Shown: one piece after another, positions 41,200 to 53,039 of the stretch
Layout of the letters: each line of letters begins with the position of its first letter
How positions within the stretch are numbered: position 1 is the stretch's first letter
Origin: Fagopyrum homotropicum
Taxonomy: Eukaryota; Streptophyta; Magnoliopsida; Caryophyllales; Polygonaceae
Length of the DNA: 64,000 bases
Direction of reading: 5' to 3'
Assembly (NCBI GenBank): GCA_033239125.1
Contig: BSWB01000006.1
Span: 117,350,242-117,414,241, forward strand
Translations under genes and position numbers: made by a program
Notes under the pieces: model-generated
Databases searched by the model: none
Told to the model about the DNA's origin: nothing
What the model saw: the letters and a program-made list of their open reading frames with translations, nothing else

Positions 41200-42147
41200 G
41201 GAGAGGCACCACAGTTTGCAGTCGGTGCTGATGGAGTTTTGAGACATTAGGAGCGCGTTTGTGTACCCTCAGATCGAGAGATGAGACAAAGGATCCTACA
41301 GGAGGCTCACTCTACGCCTTACTTAGTGCACCTCGGTGTGAGTAACATGTATCAGGATATCAAACGATCCTTCTAGTGGGGAGGTTTGAAGCCAGATGTG
41401 GCGAGATATGTAGCTAAGTGTGCGAGATGTCAACAGGTCAAGATTGAGCATCATCGACCAAGAGGCGAGCTACACCCACTTCCCGTTCCTCAAGGGAAGT
41501 GGGAGGACATCTCTATGGACTTTCTTACCGCTTTGTGACTGAGTCAAGGCTTTGATTCTATCAGGGTTATAGTAGATCGACTAACGAAGACACAAGTTTT
41601 ATTCTTATCAAGGAAACGTGGCCGGTAAGTCGATTAGCAAATGAGTTCATGAGGTAGATAGAGCGACTTCATGGAGTACCTAGGAATATAGTCTTTGACA
41701 AACACGGACGGTTCACTTCGAGGTTTTGGCAGCAAGTGCATGCCGCCCTAGGTACGAGTCTACAGTTCACGATTGCTTATCATCCTCAGACCGATGGTCA
41801 GTTGGAGCGGACCATCCACACTCTAGAGGATATGCTAAGAGCCTGCGTGTTGGACTAGGGACATGTGTGGCCAGATCACCTTTCCTTAGTGGAGTTTTGG
41901 TATAACAACAATTGGCATGCATCGATCAGGATGGCTCCTTATGAGGCTTTATACGGACATAGATGTCGTACCCCGCTGTGTTGGGACGAGCCGAGTAGTG
42001 CTAGCGGAGTAGCACCTGAGCATATACAGGATGGTATGGCTCGAGTAGCGGTGATCCTAGAGCGGATGTTAGTAGCACAGAGTCACCAGAAGTCTTCTGC
42101 GGATAAGAGGCGTAGACCTCTAGTTCAGAGTTGGAGCTCATGTATGG
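41200..42147 (+). pseudogene. T1 integrase
   Basis: Zinc-binding half (HSTPYLVHLGVSNMYQ ... CARCQQVKIEHHRP, about 41308-41460). Then the core: VPQGKWEDISMDFLTAL, ITKTQ-like VDRLTKT, and TDGQLERTIHTLEDMLR near 41790-41835. Many stops and frame changes. The segment from 41865 (WPDHLSLVEFWYNNNWHASIRMAPYEALYG) is the integrase C-terminal part. Inactive. Confidence 0.82.
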
Positions 42148-42569
42148 TTGAGAATATCCCCAACACGAGATATTCGACATTTTGGTGTCAAAGGGAAGAT
42201 GAGTCCCAAATCTGTTGGACCTTTTGAGATTCTTGAACGAGTTGGAGAGGTAGCATATAGACTTGCTTTGCCACCAAGGCTTGAGGGTGTTCACCCCGTC
42301 TTCCATGTGTCTCAGTTACGGGAGTACATATCAGATCCGAGATACATCGTCAGCCATGAGGATTTAGTGGTCGAGGCAGACCATTCGTTCGTAGAGTATC
42401 TGGTAGCTTTCTTAAAGCATAGTACGAGATGCTTGCGGTTAAAGACGTACCGGTGATGAAGATTCAATGGTCTATGCGAGGAGCAAATGAGGCGACTTGG
42501 GAGACTGAGGATAGTATCTAGAGGAACTATCCAGAGTTTTATGCTGAGCTGGATGTACCTATAGAGTAG
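42148..42569 (+). pseudogene. T1 integrase end and chromodomain
   Basis: GPFEILERVGEVAYRLALPP and VHPVFHVSQLREYI lead to the chromodomain segment (VMKIQWSMRGANEATWETEDSI then EFYAELD). Chromodomains of this class are thought to steer integration toward heterochromatin. A frame change lies near 42440 and a TAG at about 42520 within the domain. T3 carries the same domain intact. Confidence 0.82.
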
Positions 42570-42741
42570 ATGTTGGAGTTTTTAGTTTTCGTTGTTGAGT
42601 TGTGCACGCTTTTGTGACGTTTTGAGTTATGTGCCCCGAATGGGAATATACGAGGTGAGTTCAATGCTTCTGCGTGGTTATTATATGATCTTGTGGTTCG
42701 TTGCAAGTTCCAGGATGAAACTTCTTTTTCGGGGGATCTGA
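42570..42741 (+). promoter_or_regulatory. T1 3' untranslated region and polypurine tract
   Basis: Ends with TTCGGGGGATCTGA (to 42741) directly before TGTAAGACC of the 3' LTR; the same tract occurs in T2 and, on the minus strand, T3. Confidence 0.8.
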
Positions 42742-44420
42742 TGTAAGACCCCAGTTTTGCCTTCATTGTTCCAACAGTGAAGAGTGCCGCCCTTGCAGTA
42801 GGGTCAACTGCCCCTGCGGCTGACTGCAGATCACACCCAATCTGATTTTTATTCCGTTTTATTTCTTTCCATAGATAGAAGATCCGATCTTTTATCTTAT
42901 GGGTCGGCTTTCCTATCATGTTCTTAACCCTAGAACGTCCTTCCTCCTATCTTTCTAACCCTTTTCTATAAATTCCCTCTTTCTCTTATTTTTCCCATTT
43001 CTTGCAGACATTTTCCTTCAACCTAGAAAGCTGCATCCTTTCTTCCCTGTGACCTCTTGCTGGATGTGTAAGTCTTCTCCTTCCTTGTTTCTCCCTCACG
43101 TTCATGTGTTGCTTAATGTCTTTCCCTTCTGCTTCGGTTTCTTTTTTCATTCTTCCTTTTCTTCTTCAAGAATCAAGTTTGAGGCTTGATTTTTGTTGGC
43201 GTTCCCGTTGTTGATTCATTGTTGTTCTCAAGCTCCCTTGGTTGAGTCTTGACGTGTTTGGATTGAAGGAATCGAGCTTTGGATCCCTTGCTGTGAGTTT
43301 CTATCAAGAGAAACCCCGACAATAGCTTCTGTCAATGCACCACCCCCACGGCTGCATACGCCCGCCCTCGCAGATCCTGCCTAGTGCCGCCCTTGCGGTG
43401 TTGTCTGGCCGCCCCCGCGGTTTCCCTCTAGTTGCTCCCGTCTTTGGTGAGCTGCTTCCTTCCTTGATTCCCTTGTTCCTTTCCTTGGCTTTTATGGATG
43501 TTGTTGACCCTTGGTGATCTGTAAGACTAGGGTTTGTGACCCTAGCTTGTGTAGATCCTTTATAGATCATTAAGACTAGAAGTTATATACTTCTAGCAAC
43601 CGTTTCGTTCCTGATTTATTATGCCTTGTTGAGCAGGCTTTCAATCCTTCTTTCGTGCAGGAAATTGAGTTGTTTGTTGACCTTTGAGTTACCTTCGAGT
43701 GAGGTAAGTCCCTTGGACTTACTTAGCTGCATTCCGTATATTAGTTTGATTGTTTTGGCTTGCTTGTGTTGTTGTTTATTGTTATAACTGATAAAACCGG
43801 AACTATGATTGAACTTTATAACCGTAATTGGCCCAAGAGTATGATAACCGGGCGGTGACCACTTGTCTAGTTCTACAGGAGACTAGTAGGTGCTCTTGTA
43901 ACCACTGATCTATTCCTATTGGTAGACGGAAGCAGAGGCAAGTTTCGAGAGATTCTCGTGTGACAAAAGAAGTTGAATTAGTAATGGATAACTTAATGAA
44001 AGATAATAACTGGTTGAGTGCGAGCATACTATATGTTCACATTACGTTATGTGTGTTTGTGCCTTTACGTTCTTTCTGATATCTAGAATGTTAGCTAGCG
44101 GTTTATACTGATGTTGTAGATGTTCCGCAAGTTAGGGATGTTGTTGAGTGATCCGGACGGTGTGTTCAAACGGGGTTCCCATACATTATAGGACGGGACC
44201 GGGCTTTATTTCTTGTGTTGTCTTTCCCTTCGTTTTGAACTCAGTTGTGAGTCTTTGATGCTTCCCTTTGTTTAAACGTTTGATTTTATTATAAAGTTTT
44301 GTTTTTCATTTATTTTTGCCTCGTTGTAAGATCTGTTGTATCGCTACTACTCTGAGGGCCGGGACCCATTGTGAGGTCCTATCTTGTAACGCTTCGAGTT
44401 CTAGAACTTGGGGTGTTACA
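42742..44420 (+). repeat. T1 3' LTR
   Basis: 1679 bp, TGTAAGACC...GGTGTTACA, uninterrupted. TATA box TATAAAT at 42967-42973. GC-rich motif clusters at 42788-42822 and 43335-43425 (CCGCCCTTGCGG, CCGCCCCCGCGG). Donor-like hairpin GTAAGTCCCTTGGACTTAC at 43704-43722. Flanked on the right by AAAAC. Confidence 0.92.
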
Positions 44421-45797
44421 AAAACAAACAACTCAAACAACGTCATCATATCATTAATCATTGTAAGAGGATAAATAAAGAATCATAGTCATCCAAACCG
44501 CTCAAGGGTAATGTGTTTGCTCTCAATCTCACAAGATATGTTTAGACATATATCAATAAACTCTCAAACTGAACAAACATGACTAGCTTATAGGTCTTAC
44601 CATAGCCTTGTCGTAGCATTCTCAAACTCTACCACATGACAAGTGAAACGAAAATGTAAGATAAATATCGTGGGACCTTTAATAAAGGTGTAACGGGCAT
44701 ATGGGACAAGAAAAAGTTATTTTCATATGCTAAAAAGTAGTTTGAAATGGCAAATAATATACGGACGTTGAATCGTTCACTACTCGAAACAACTTTAAGC
44801 CATTACCACTTCACACTTTTCTTTATAATTGTACTTCTTCATCAACCATACCACTTTGATCTTTGTAGCACTTGATATCCCTTTCAAGGATAAACATTTC
44901 TTCTCTTTCAAACCAATCACTATTTATTTATTGCTGCATATTTAGCAGAATCTTTTTGTCCTCTGCACCAAACATGAAAATATCCTTAATAAGGGCAATA
45001 TGCATCTGAACTCGCGTATTTTACTTCTTGATTTTGTTATCACACTTCATGGGAACACCCCTTAATTTTGTCAATCTCTTCCTCCATCACAACCCGGATA
45101 GGGTCAAATGAGGCTATACGTGGCCGTGAAGCAATTTTAAGGGGCACTAAAGAAGGAAAATTAAAGGCAAGAATGACTAATAGAAGAAAAACATAAATAA
45201 AAGTGGAAAATGTCACATAAGCTTATCAAAGTGGGCCTCAATCATTAAAATATCAAGCATATAGAATCAAATGAGCATGTGGTTTTGAAAGAGAGTCAAT
45301 CACAAGTTATAGAAGAAACTAAACATACTAGAGATCTCACATACATAAGAAAGAAATGACATGTGAAAATGCGTGTCCATAGGCTAGATCGCTTACAAGG
45401 TTATGTTTTTTTTTTTTTTTTTTTGAAAAGTTATTGTATTGATCGAAGGATGGAATTTACAAGCAGTCAGCTAGACAAAAGGAGTACAATAGCAGTTTGA
45501 AGACAGTTAAACAAGGTTATGTTTGGGCAAACTAATCATCAATAATTATCCAATAAATCATGTGCATAAACAATAGCAAGAAGTAGTAATAAAAAACATT
45601 GTTGGCAAGTCAAGTGTAATATCATGACATATTCCAATATCTAGAAGTAAGAATGATGAGAATCGACTCATTCGACACTAAATTGAATATTTTTATGGTT
45701 TTGTATTTATGAATGCATTTAGAAAGGTAAAATATTCAAGAAAGGGAAAAAGACATAATAATAAATGTCTGACATAAAGGAAAAGATGAATTGCGAA
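44421..45797 (-). other. A0 3' untranslated region, continued
   Basis: Resumes A0 after T1 with the second AAAAC. No gene seen. It is AT-rich, comparable to the 1.6-kb interval between pol and LTR in A2. It contains a short poly(A) retroposon at 45406-45510 and ends at GCGAA, the target of solo LTR L. Confidence 0.55.
45395..45524 (-). mobile_element. 5'-truncated poly(A) retroposon with target duplication
   Basis: A run of 19 T (45406-45424) followed by about 86 bp ending at 45510 is bracketed by ACAAGGTTATGTTT (45395-45408 and 45511-45524). On the minus strand it is a short body with a poly(A) tail, the mark of a LINE- or SINE-type insertion. The ~86-bp body contains no coding sequence and looks like the 3' end of a LINE; the family cannot be named from this length. 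Confidence 0.75.
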
Positions 45798-45904
45798 TGT
45801 AATATCCGGAATTTTTATTCCGTTTAATTCCGAATCAATTCGGACTTCGAGCCGTTGACGGTTTCCCATTCTATCTAGTATTTCTTTCTTCACAAATTTT
45901 ATCA

Positions 45905-46040
45905 TTTTATGTAGAATTTAATTCATATAAAATGATAAAATTATATCAAACCCTAATTCTTATAATTATTTATTATTTTATGTAGAATTTAATTCACATA
46001 AAAGAATAGAATTATATCAAACCCTAATTCTTACAATTAA
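45905..46040 (+). repeat. AT-rich tandem duplication in L
   Basis: Two copies of a ~70-bp unit containing TTTATGTAGAATTTAATTCA and ATATCAAACCCTAATTCTTA, differing at a few bases. Confidence 0.75.
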
Positions 46041-46046
46041 TCCTTA

Positions 46047-46215
46047 ACGACGACTTTAGACGAGATCATGACAAGGCTGAGACGAGACTGTAACAAAGCT
46101 GTGACGAGACCATGACAGAGCTGAGACGAGGTCATGACAAGGCCCAGACAAGTAGTTGACAAGGCCCAGACAAGCAGTTGACAAGGCCCAGACAAGCAGC
46201 TGACAAGGCCCAGCC
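46047..46215 (+). repeat. Minisatellite in L
   Basis: First about four units of a ~22-bp GACGAGACCATGACAAGGCT type, then about four of a ~22-bp GACAAGGCCCAGACAAGCAG type; the second seems derived from the first. It lies in the U3 part of the LTR. Confidence 0.8.
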
Positions 46216-47003
46216 GTGCAGCAGTCAGCCCGCTCCAGCCAGCCTGAACTGCTTCAGTTCCGCCTGACCCAGTTGCTCCCAGCCCAGGAAGGGGACGGGC
46301 CATGCTGCTAACCCTCACAGCCAAAATCAGTGCCAGCCCAGGAAGCCCAACTCTCTTCTCCTTAGCAGCCAATCCACGTATCTCTCCTCTGCTAGCCCTA
46401 GACGCTCCTCCCTTCCACGTAACTACAGCGCCTTGCCCTCCATAACCGGTGAAGATAGAAGTCCAAGAGAACAACCGTTACACTACCAACAGAGCACTTA
46501 TCCTTCCTCTTCTCTCTCGGTTTGCTTTCCTTACTGAACAACCCATACCCATAGATCTCTCACGTACGCTACCTCCTACCACGTCCAGATTTGAAGAGTG
46601 TAGTTGCGCCATCTTCCCAGCGTGCAAAGGATTCTCCAAAAGTCAGCCATACAGGTAAATGTCGATCTCTTCCCTGTGGTGTGCAAACCACTGCCCTTGA
46701 CCTTGCTGCATATAGGTTGATCCCTGTTGTACTCCCTACAGCCGGAACCAGACAAGGACTCCTTCTCCCGGACCTCTCTCTTTTGTTGATAAAATCACCA
46801 GGAGAAGGTCTAATGCCCTACTGTTGCACCACGGGATCCACATCCTGTTGTCCCTGAGCCACTGCTGTTGAGCCAAAGCAGCCCAGCCTCCACCGCTTCT
46901 GCTCCTTTCACGAACTGCACCACAACAACAGCAACAACAAGCACATTGTCACTAGAAACAGCTAGCTTGATGACCAGATTTAGGTATGAAAGACTGATCC
47001 GTT

Positions 47004-47510
47004 ATGGCTGAAATTTTTATATGTTATAGCTGGGATATTGTGGTATAACATATTAAAATTTGAGAGGAATCCAGCTAGTGGTTTAGGATTTATGAATTTT
47101 CAAAGATTGGGTCATAAACAGTTTTTTTTCTGTTGTGCTGAAACTTCTCAAGTGTTGGAAAAACTACTAGTTTTGTGATCTAGGTTTGGGTAAGTTAGAC
47201 GACTCCTTCATTGCTGATTTTTGGATATGTTTTATTTGATATTATATAGTATAACATACTAAAATTTTAGGGGAATCCAGCGAGTGGTTTGGGATTTATA
47301 ATTTTTCAAAGATGAAGTCGTAAGCAGTTTTTCTGTTGTGCTGAAATTCGGTTTTGTGAGATAGTTTCAATAGGATTTTGATCTTCTTTGCGGCTGAATT
47401 TTGGATATATTATAGATAAGATTTTATAGTAGAACGTATCAAAATTTGGGATAAATCCAGCGAGTAGTTTAGGAGTTATGATTTTTCAAAGTTAAGACAA
47501 TGTGCTGTTT
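47004..47510 (+). repeat. Three diverged ~190-bp repeats in L
   Basis: Each contains TTTTGGATATgtTATA-like sequence, then AGGGGAATCCAGCGAGTGGTTT or a variant, then TTTTCAAAG. Starts about 47004, 47211 and 47389. The T2 5' LTR fragment begins at the edge of the third. Confidence 0.7.
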
Positions 47511-48740
47511 GTTAAGTGTTGTAACCAACTTTGAAAATTTTTGTAGAAGTGATGGTTGGACATTTTTAAGAAATTCTTGCTCCTATGAGTAGATGAGATA
47601 TCATATATGATCTAGGGAATTATTTCGGAATTTTTATAAGATTATTCGAATTTTATATTTGAAGCCGAAGTTGGACCTTAACGATCTTTCCTAAAATAGG
47701 GAAATGGGTAAATTGCCAATTTGTAACCAAACTCATCTTTAGGAGTTAGAATATGACTCTTTAGTCTCAAATAAGAGTTTAGGCATGAATTAGGGAATTT
47801 TTGGAAGTTTCGAGACCAAGGGTAAAATAGTCATTTTACCATAAATTAATATTGTAATCAATTTCGTTCTATTAAGACCTACTATCTTAGAAGTCTTGGA
47901 CTTCTAATCACCTAGAAAATGTGCTGACACACTTGCCTCCTTTGACAGGCCACTGAATTCCTACTGTACAGATCGATTTGCGAATTAGGAGTCGAGATCT
48001 GATTCAGGTTAGTCCACGGACTTACTTAGCTGGCTTCTTGCATGTGTGTGATGTGTATGAGTGCTGTTTGCTAGTTAAGATAAATAACAAAACCGGAATA
48101 GGCCGACTTTAGTATATTGTGTAGTTGACCCAAGTGTATGATAACGGGTCGTGACATCATCTGCCTAGCTCTTGCGAGATTCTAGGAGGTTCCCTGCGAC
48201 CAGCCCAGTCCGGTAGACGATCAAATGCATTAGTACCATTCCACGTTGGTAAACGGGGACAGGGGCGAGGTTTGGGAATCCCTCGTTTGACAGAATAAGT
48301 ATCATTAGTAATGACATATCACCTAATTAAAGATAATAAAAGGATTGATTTTTGCATGTTGATTGTGTATGTTGTGTGTTTGTTCTTTTACCTTTATACC
48401 TATGCATAGAATGTTAGCTAACGGTTTTATACCGCTTGTAGATGCCTTGCAGGTTAAGACGGTTGTAGAGATATCCGGAGGAAATGGTCAGCCGGGTCCA
48501 CGTACTCTTTTAGTTGGGGGCGAGGTTGTCTTATGTTCTTTATATGCGTCGTTTTCGTACCGTTGCTTTGTAAGGCTGATACATATCCTTCATGTATATA
48601 TTGATTAAAGTTTTCAAATGTTTTAATACTTTTGTGCCTTGTTGTAAGATCCTAGTAAAATTGTTGTCAAACTAAGGTCGGGACCCATTGTGAGGTCCTA
48701 ACTAGTAGCTCCCCGAGTTCTGAGAATTTGGGGTGTTACA

Positions 48741-49866
48741 GCGAATATGAGTAAAACACCCAATACATAAACTACACATCGTCCTGGATGTGATAAACAA
48801 GTAAAGAGAAGAAAATACTCACACAATAATGCAATTCATATGGTGACAGAGGAGAGAATGTGGTAGATGGTGAAATGGTGTGAAGGCTTTTTTAAGTCCA
48901 ATACTTGTAACCTTTGAGTCTTCGAATATCCTTACATAAAACATAATTACTAGCCGTCATCCTAATAAAGGGAAAAACATAAGCAGAAAGCGAAAAGGTT
49001 AAGAGGAAAAGGAAATTCAAACTCATAGGTTGCCTCCCATGTAGCGCTTGTTTTTGGTCATTAGCTCGACTCATATAGATTACTTTATATGGATTCCTTC
49101 ACCACATTGGATGGAGGCATATGCTAAGTGGGTGTCAGCAGAGCATCGTAAGTGAGCGGGGACGAAAAGAAGTCGCTTGTATCGTCATGGGTGTGTGGAA
49201 TGTTGTTCTTGAGGTGGAGGCAAAATATGGTGTTTACTATTGGCTGATTGGGTAGAGGAGGGGAGCGTCCTTGGCTATAGTGGTTGGTATATGAGGGTGG
49301 TGAGGAAGGGTTGGAAAGAGGCTTGGTAGGACTATTTGATTAGAGAGTAACATACACAATGTTGTATTGAAGCTCCTAGAGTGGTGAACGGTCATGAAGC
49401 GGTTTCTCTAGCCGTAGGCTAACCGCTGGATGTTGTTTAGTGGACGTCGGGTAGCCGTTTGGAATTAAATCATCATTATGACTTTTCGAATCAAATTCAA
49501 GAAAACTGATGCGTCCTTGGATACGTTTAAGGATAAACCTTGGATCTAGATCGAGCTAGATCTTCAACTACTCCGGTGTTGATGTGCCAGTAAAACAAAT
49601 GATAAAATATGGTTGTCAGAAGCTTTGAGATGGATGTAGAAGCGATTGGTTGATCCGATCGAGGTTAATCGATCAAGCCGTGAACTGAAGTGGATATAGG
49701 TTCACTCTTGAAGAATCTTCGAATATAAAATCTTGAATCGAAGATCCAAGGAATAACTCTGAGAGGGAGGATGCGATGCCCAAAATAAAGGAGTAGTTTT
49801 TTCCTTCAACTAAACTTGATTTAATTTGAACATGAATTACAAGTGAGGCCAAACATCCTTTATATA
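48741..49866 (-). other. A0 sequence with post-pol block
   Basis: Begins with the second GCGAA. GGTTGCCTCCCATGTAGCGCTT at 49028-49049 is the Athila post-pol block on the minus strand, as at 10225 in A2, so the pol end of A0 should lie to its right. I cannot recognise pol in 49050-49866; it is either too decayed or replaced. No other gene is visible. Confidence 0.5.
49028..49049 (-). other. Conserved Athila post-pol block (A0)
   Basis: Same block as in A1, A2 and A3, with two bases changed; it links the flanks of T1 and L to an Athila-type 3' end on the minus strand. Confidence 0.6.
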
Positions 49867-50441
49867 TGTAACACCCCGTTTATTGGGTGCGTTTCGATAT
49901 TTATTTTCCTACTTTTATCGATGTTGTATTAGCTTAAATATTTTTATTAAAAGTACTTTATGGCGTAAAATATCTTTCCCGAGTATATTTATATTTTGGA
50001 TACGTTCACATATTATTATTTTCAGAAAAAGTCGGGAAAGTTTTCCGATTAGGAAATCCCGTTCCGAACGCTTTTGGATCTAGTACGCTCTTGACTCTTT
50101 TCCTTTTTTTTCTCTTTCTTTCTCTTTCTTTTTGTCTCTCTTTCTCTTCCTTCCCCAGCTGGTGAGACCCCCGACCCCTCGCCCTTCCCCCTGTCTCCTA
50201 CTCCTCCCAATTTTACTTCCACGTCTCCTCACTCACTCTCAATCTCACCCCTGCTACGACCGTTGCTGCCTCCTCCAGTTGGAAACTGCGTTTCATCTCC
50301 ATCCTCGCCAAAGCCCATGTGGTTTCGATTCTACGCTCTCCAGGGAAGTTGAAACACCTCCAAGCTCACGATGTGCCGGGGACTTCAAATATGCGGCCGC
50401 CGTCATGAGAAACACCAGTAATGAGCACCTTCTGCGTCGCC
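49867..50441 (+). repeat. X: start of a chromovirus-type LTR, cut by T3
   Basis: TGTAACACCCCGTTTATTGGG at 49867 has the LTR start of the Tekay type but otherwise differs from T1, T2 and T3. A long CT-rich tract lies at about 50091-50160. The sequence stops where the T3 LTR begins at 50442. The remainder is not in the window. Confidence 0.55.
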
Positions 50442-52165
50442 TGTAACACCCCAATTTCTAGGAACTCGTAGCGCTACGGGCTAGGACCGCACAATGGGTC
50501 CCGACCCTCAGAGTAGAAACAGCAAACAAATCTTACAACAAGGCACAGACGAATGAAAAACAAAACTCAATATAAATCCCAAGGTTTAAACAAACAAAGC
50601 GGAAAAGACTCGCAACCGAGTTCAAAACAAAAGGGAAACAACAAAAGAAACATAAACCCGATCCCGTACTATAATGTACGGGAACCCCGGCTGACCACAC
50701 TGTCCGGATCACTCAACAACATCCTGAACATGCGGAACATCTACAACGACGGTATAAACCGTTAGCTAACATTCTGAGTATAAGCAAGAGCGTAAAGGCA
50801 CAAACACACATAAGATAAAATAAACATATAGCATGCTTGCACTCAACCGATTATTATCTTTCATTAAGTTATTCAATACTAATTCAACTTATTTTGTCAC
50901 ACGAGAATCCTTTCGAAACTCGCCTCCGCTTCCGTCTACCAATAGGAATAGATCAGTACTATCCGTTACTTACGGGCCTGGGTTGCAAGAGCACATTCTG
51001 GTTTCCTGGAGAACTAGACAAGTGGTCACTGCCCGGTTATAATACACTTGGGCCAATTAAGGGTAACAAAGGGTGAATCCTAATTCCAATTATCCGTTAT
51101 AAACATGATAACAACACAAAAAAGCCAAAACAATCCAACTAATACGCGGAATGAAGCTAAGTAAGTCCAAGGGACTTACCTCACACGAAGGTAACTCAAA
51201 GCTCAGGAATAACAACTCAGGAATTCTCAAGAGAGCTCAGTTTCCCTCAGGAAAAGAGCAAGGAAAGCCTGTACAAACAAGCAACACGGATCAGGAACGA
51301 AACGGTTGCTAGAAGTCTATGACTTCTAGTCTCAAAGATCTCTAAGAGATCTACGCATGCTAAGGGTTCAACCCTAGTCTTACAACACTCACAGGAGATC
51401 AACAACATCCAAAAGATGTAAGGAAAGGAACGAGGAAAGCAAGGAAGAAGTAACTCACAAGAATGGGAGTTACTGCAGTGGAAACCACAGGGGCAGCTGG
51501 ACGGAGGCGCACGGGCGGCTCTGTGCAAGCACAGGGGCGGCAGAGTTACAGAAAGCAATGTCGGCTTTCTTCTTCGACAAAACTCGCAGTAAGGGCAACC
51601 AAAGCTCGAACCTTTGGCTCCAACACGTCAAGACTCAACTCCAAAAAGCTTGAGAATAACGATACATCAACAACGGGAAGCCAACAAGAATCAAGGTTCA
51701 AACTTGATTCTTGGAGAAGAAGAAAATGAGAGAAGAAGAAGAAACCGAAAGGAAGGAAGCTTGTTGCAGTACAAGAACGTAAGGAGGAACAAAGGATGAA
51801 GAACTTACACGTTCAACAAGGTCGCAAGAGGCAAGGGAAGGCTGCAGCTCTCTAGGGTTTGAAGACGATAGCAAGAAACGGGAAAAAGGAGGAAAAGAGG
51901 GAATATATGGAGAAGGGTTGGAAGGGTAGAAGGAAGGGACGTCTAGGGTTAGGAGAATAGAAGGAAGACGGGCCAAAATCCCAAGGATGGAATAAAATAG
52001 GAGAAGACGAAGATAAAACAGCCCGTAGACGGGCTGGGCCTAGTCACACTTGCGGCTGGGCCGTGCCGGGACCGCGAGGTTGAGCCGCACCTGCGGCTCC
52101 CCTTCACCATGCCTACGGCTCCCGTTCACCGCGGGGCGGTGAAGGCAAAAACCTGGGATCTTACA
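50442..52165 (-). repeat. T3 3' LTR
   Basis: 1724 bp; on the minus strand TGTAAGATCCC (52165) to GGGGTGTTACA (50442). It is related to the T1 LTR, with GC-rich motifs at 52046-52145 and 51480-51540. The hairpin GTAAGTCC-AAG-GGACTTAC (or its complement) lies at 51161-51179, preceded by GAG on the minus strand. Confidence 0.88.
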
Positions 52166-52331
52166 TCAGATCCTCCTAAAAAGAAGTTTCGTCCCAAAAC
52201 TTGCAAAAGCTCACGATCACAACAACACACAAAAACAGAACTGAACTCATATATTCCCACTCGGGGCACGTAACACAAAACGTCACACAAAAGCGTACGT
52301 AACGCAGTAAAGGAGAAACCGCAACAACTGA
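52166..52331 (-). promoter_or_regulatory. T3 polypurine tract and 3' untranslated region
   Basis: Minus strand CTTCTTTTTAGGAGGATCTGA lies directly before the LTR, equivalent to the T1 tract at 42731. Confidence 0.75.
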
Positions 52332-53039
52332 CTATGCTAAAGGTGCAACAAGCTCAGCGTAAAACTCCGGATAGTTCCTCCGGATACTATCCTCTGTCTC
52401 CCAAGTCGCCTCATTAGCTCCTCGCATCGACCACTGAATCTTCATCATCGGTATGTCCTTCGAACGCAAGCGTCTCGTACTACGCTCTAAGACAGCCACT
52501 GAGTGCTCAACAAATGTGTGGTCTGGCTCGATCACTAGATCCTCGTGACTTATGGTGTGTCTCCGGTCTAGTATGTACACCCGTAGTTGAGACACATGGA
52601 AGACTGGGTGAACACCCTCGAGTCTCGGTGGCAAAGCGAGTTTATATGTTGCCTCTCTTCCTCGCTCCAAAATCTCGAACGGTCCAACATATCTGGGGCT
52701 TAGCTTCCCCTTGACACCGAAACGTCTGACGCCTCGTATCGGGGATACTCTCAACCAAACCTGACCTCCAACTCTGAACTCCAGAGGTTTGCGCCTCTTA
52801 TCTGCATAGGATTTCTGTCGACTCTGTGCTTCTAACATCCGCTCGCGGATCACTGCTTCACAAGCCATGTCATCCTGTATCTGCTCAGGTGCTACTCCAC
52901 TAGCACTACTAGGCTCATCCCAACATAGCGGTGTACGACATCTCTGTCCGTATAAAGCCTCATAAGGAGCCATCCTGATCGATGCGTGCCAACTGTTGTT
53001 GTACGAAAACTCAACTAAGGAAAGGTGATCTGGCCACAC
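52332..53039 (-). CDS. T3 integrase C-terminal half with intact chromodomain
   Basis: 235 open codons, beginning WPDHLSLVEFSYNNSWHASIRM. It carries the GPFEILERGREATYKLALPP (GPY/F-like) module, VHPVFHVSQLRVYI, and a complete chromodomain-type end (MMKIQWSMRGANEATWETED). It is part of the integrase, in frame with 53040-53390 but separated by a TAG. The chromodomain is the feature that defines chromoviruses. Not translated on its own in a normal element, so it is a preserved fragment of a dead gene. Confidence 0.8.
   Translation of the reverse strand: MWPDHLSLVEFSYNNSWHASIRMAPYEALYGQRCRTPLCWDEPSSASGVAPEQIQDDMACEAVIRERMLEAQSRQKSYADKRRKPLEFRVGGQVWLRVSPIRGVRRFGVKGKLSPRYVGPFEILERGREATYKLALPPRLEGVHPVFHVSQLRVYILDRRHTISHEDLVIEPDHTFVEHSVAVLERSTRRLRSKDIPMMKIQWSMRGANEATWETEDSIRRNYPEFYAELVAPLA

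Larger units (their letters stand above)
1076..44420 (+). mobile_element. T1: chromovirus (Tekay-type Ty3/gypsy) element, expanded by nested insertions
   Basis: T1 starts with TGTAACACCCC at 1076 and ends with GGGTGTTACA at 44420. Both outer flanks are AAAAC (1071-1075 and 44421-44425), the 5-bp target duplication of Ty3-type integrases, so the two distant ends belong to one insertion. Its own sequence is 1076-1324 and 23790-25146 (5' LTR), 25147-28620 (first copy of gag to RNase H), 36354-42741 (duplicated LTR, gag, complete pol with chromodomain) and 42742-44420 (3' LTR). The rest is A1 (with A2 inside), S, T2 and B. No T1 gene is intact, so it could move only in trans, if at all. Confidence 0.85.
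45798..48740 (+). mobile_element. L: solo LTR of the T2 family
   Basis: 2943 bp, TGTAATATCC...GGGTGTTACA, flanked by GCGAA (45793-45797 and 48741-48745). The 3' 1.4 kb is nearly identical to the T2 5' LTR. Internal structure: AT-rich tandem duplication (about 45905-46040), GC-richer minisatellite (46047-46215), three diverged ~190-bp repeats (about 47004-47510) and a donor-like CAGGTTAGTCCACGGACT at about 48005, one base off the GTAAGT form. The open frame on the minus strand at 46037-46474 only reads the minisatellite and is not a gene. Confidence 0.92.

Noticed and set aside
46037..46474. 145-codon minus-strand frame as a host gene
   Set aside because: It lies in solo LTR L and reads through the 22-bp minisatellite; the protein is a low-complexity repeat.
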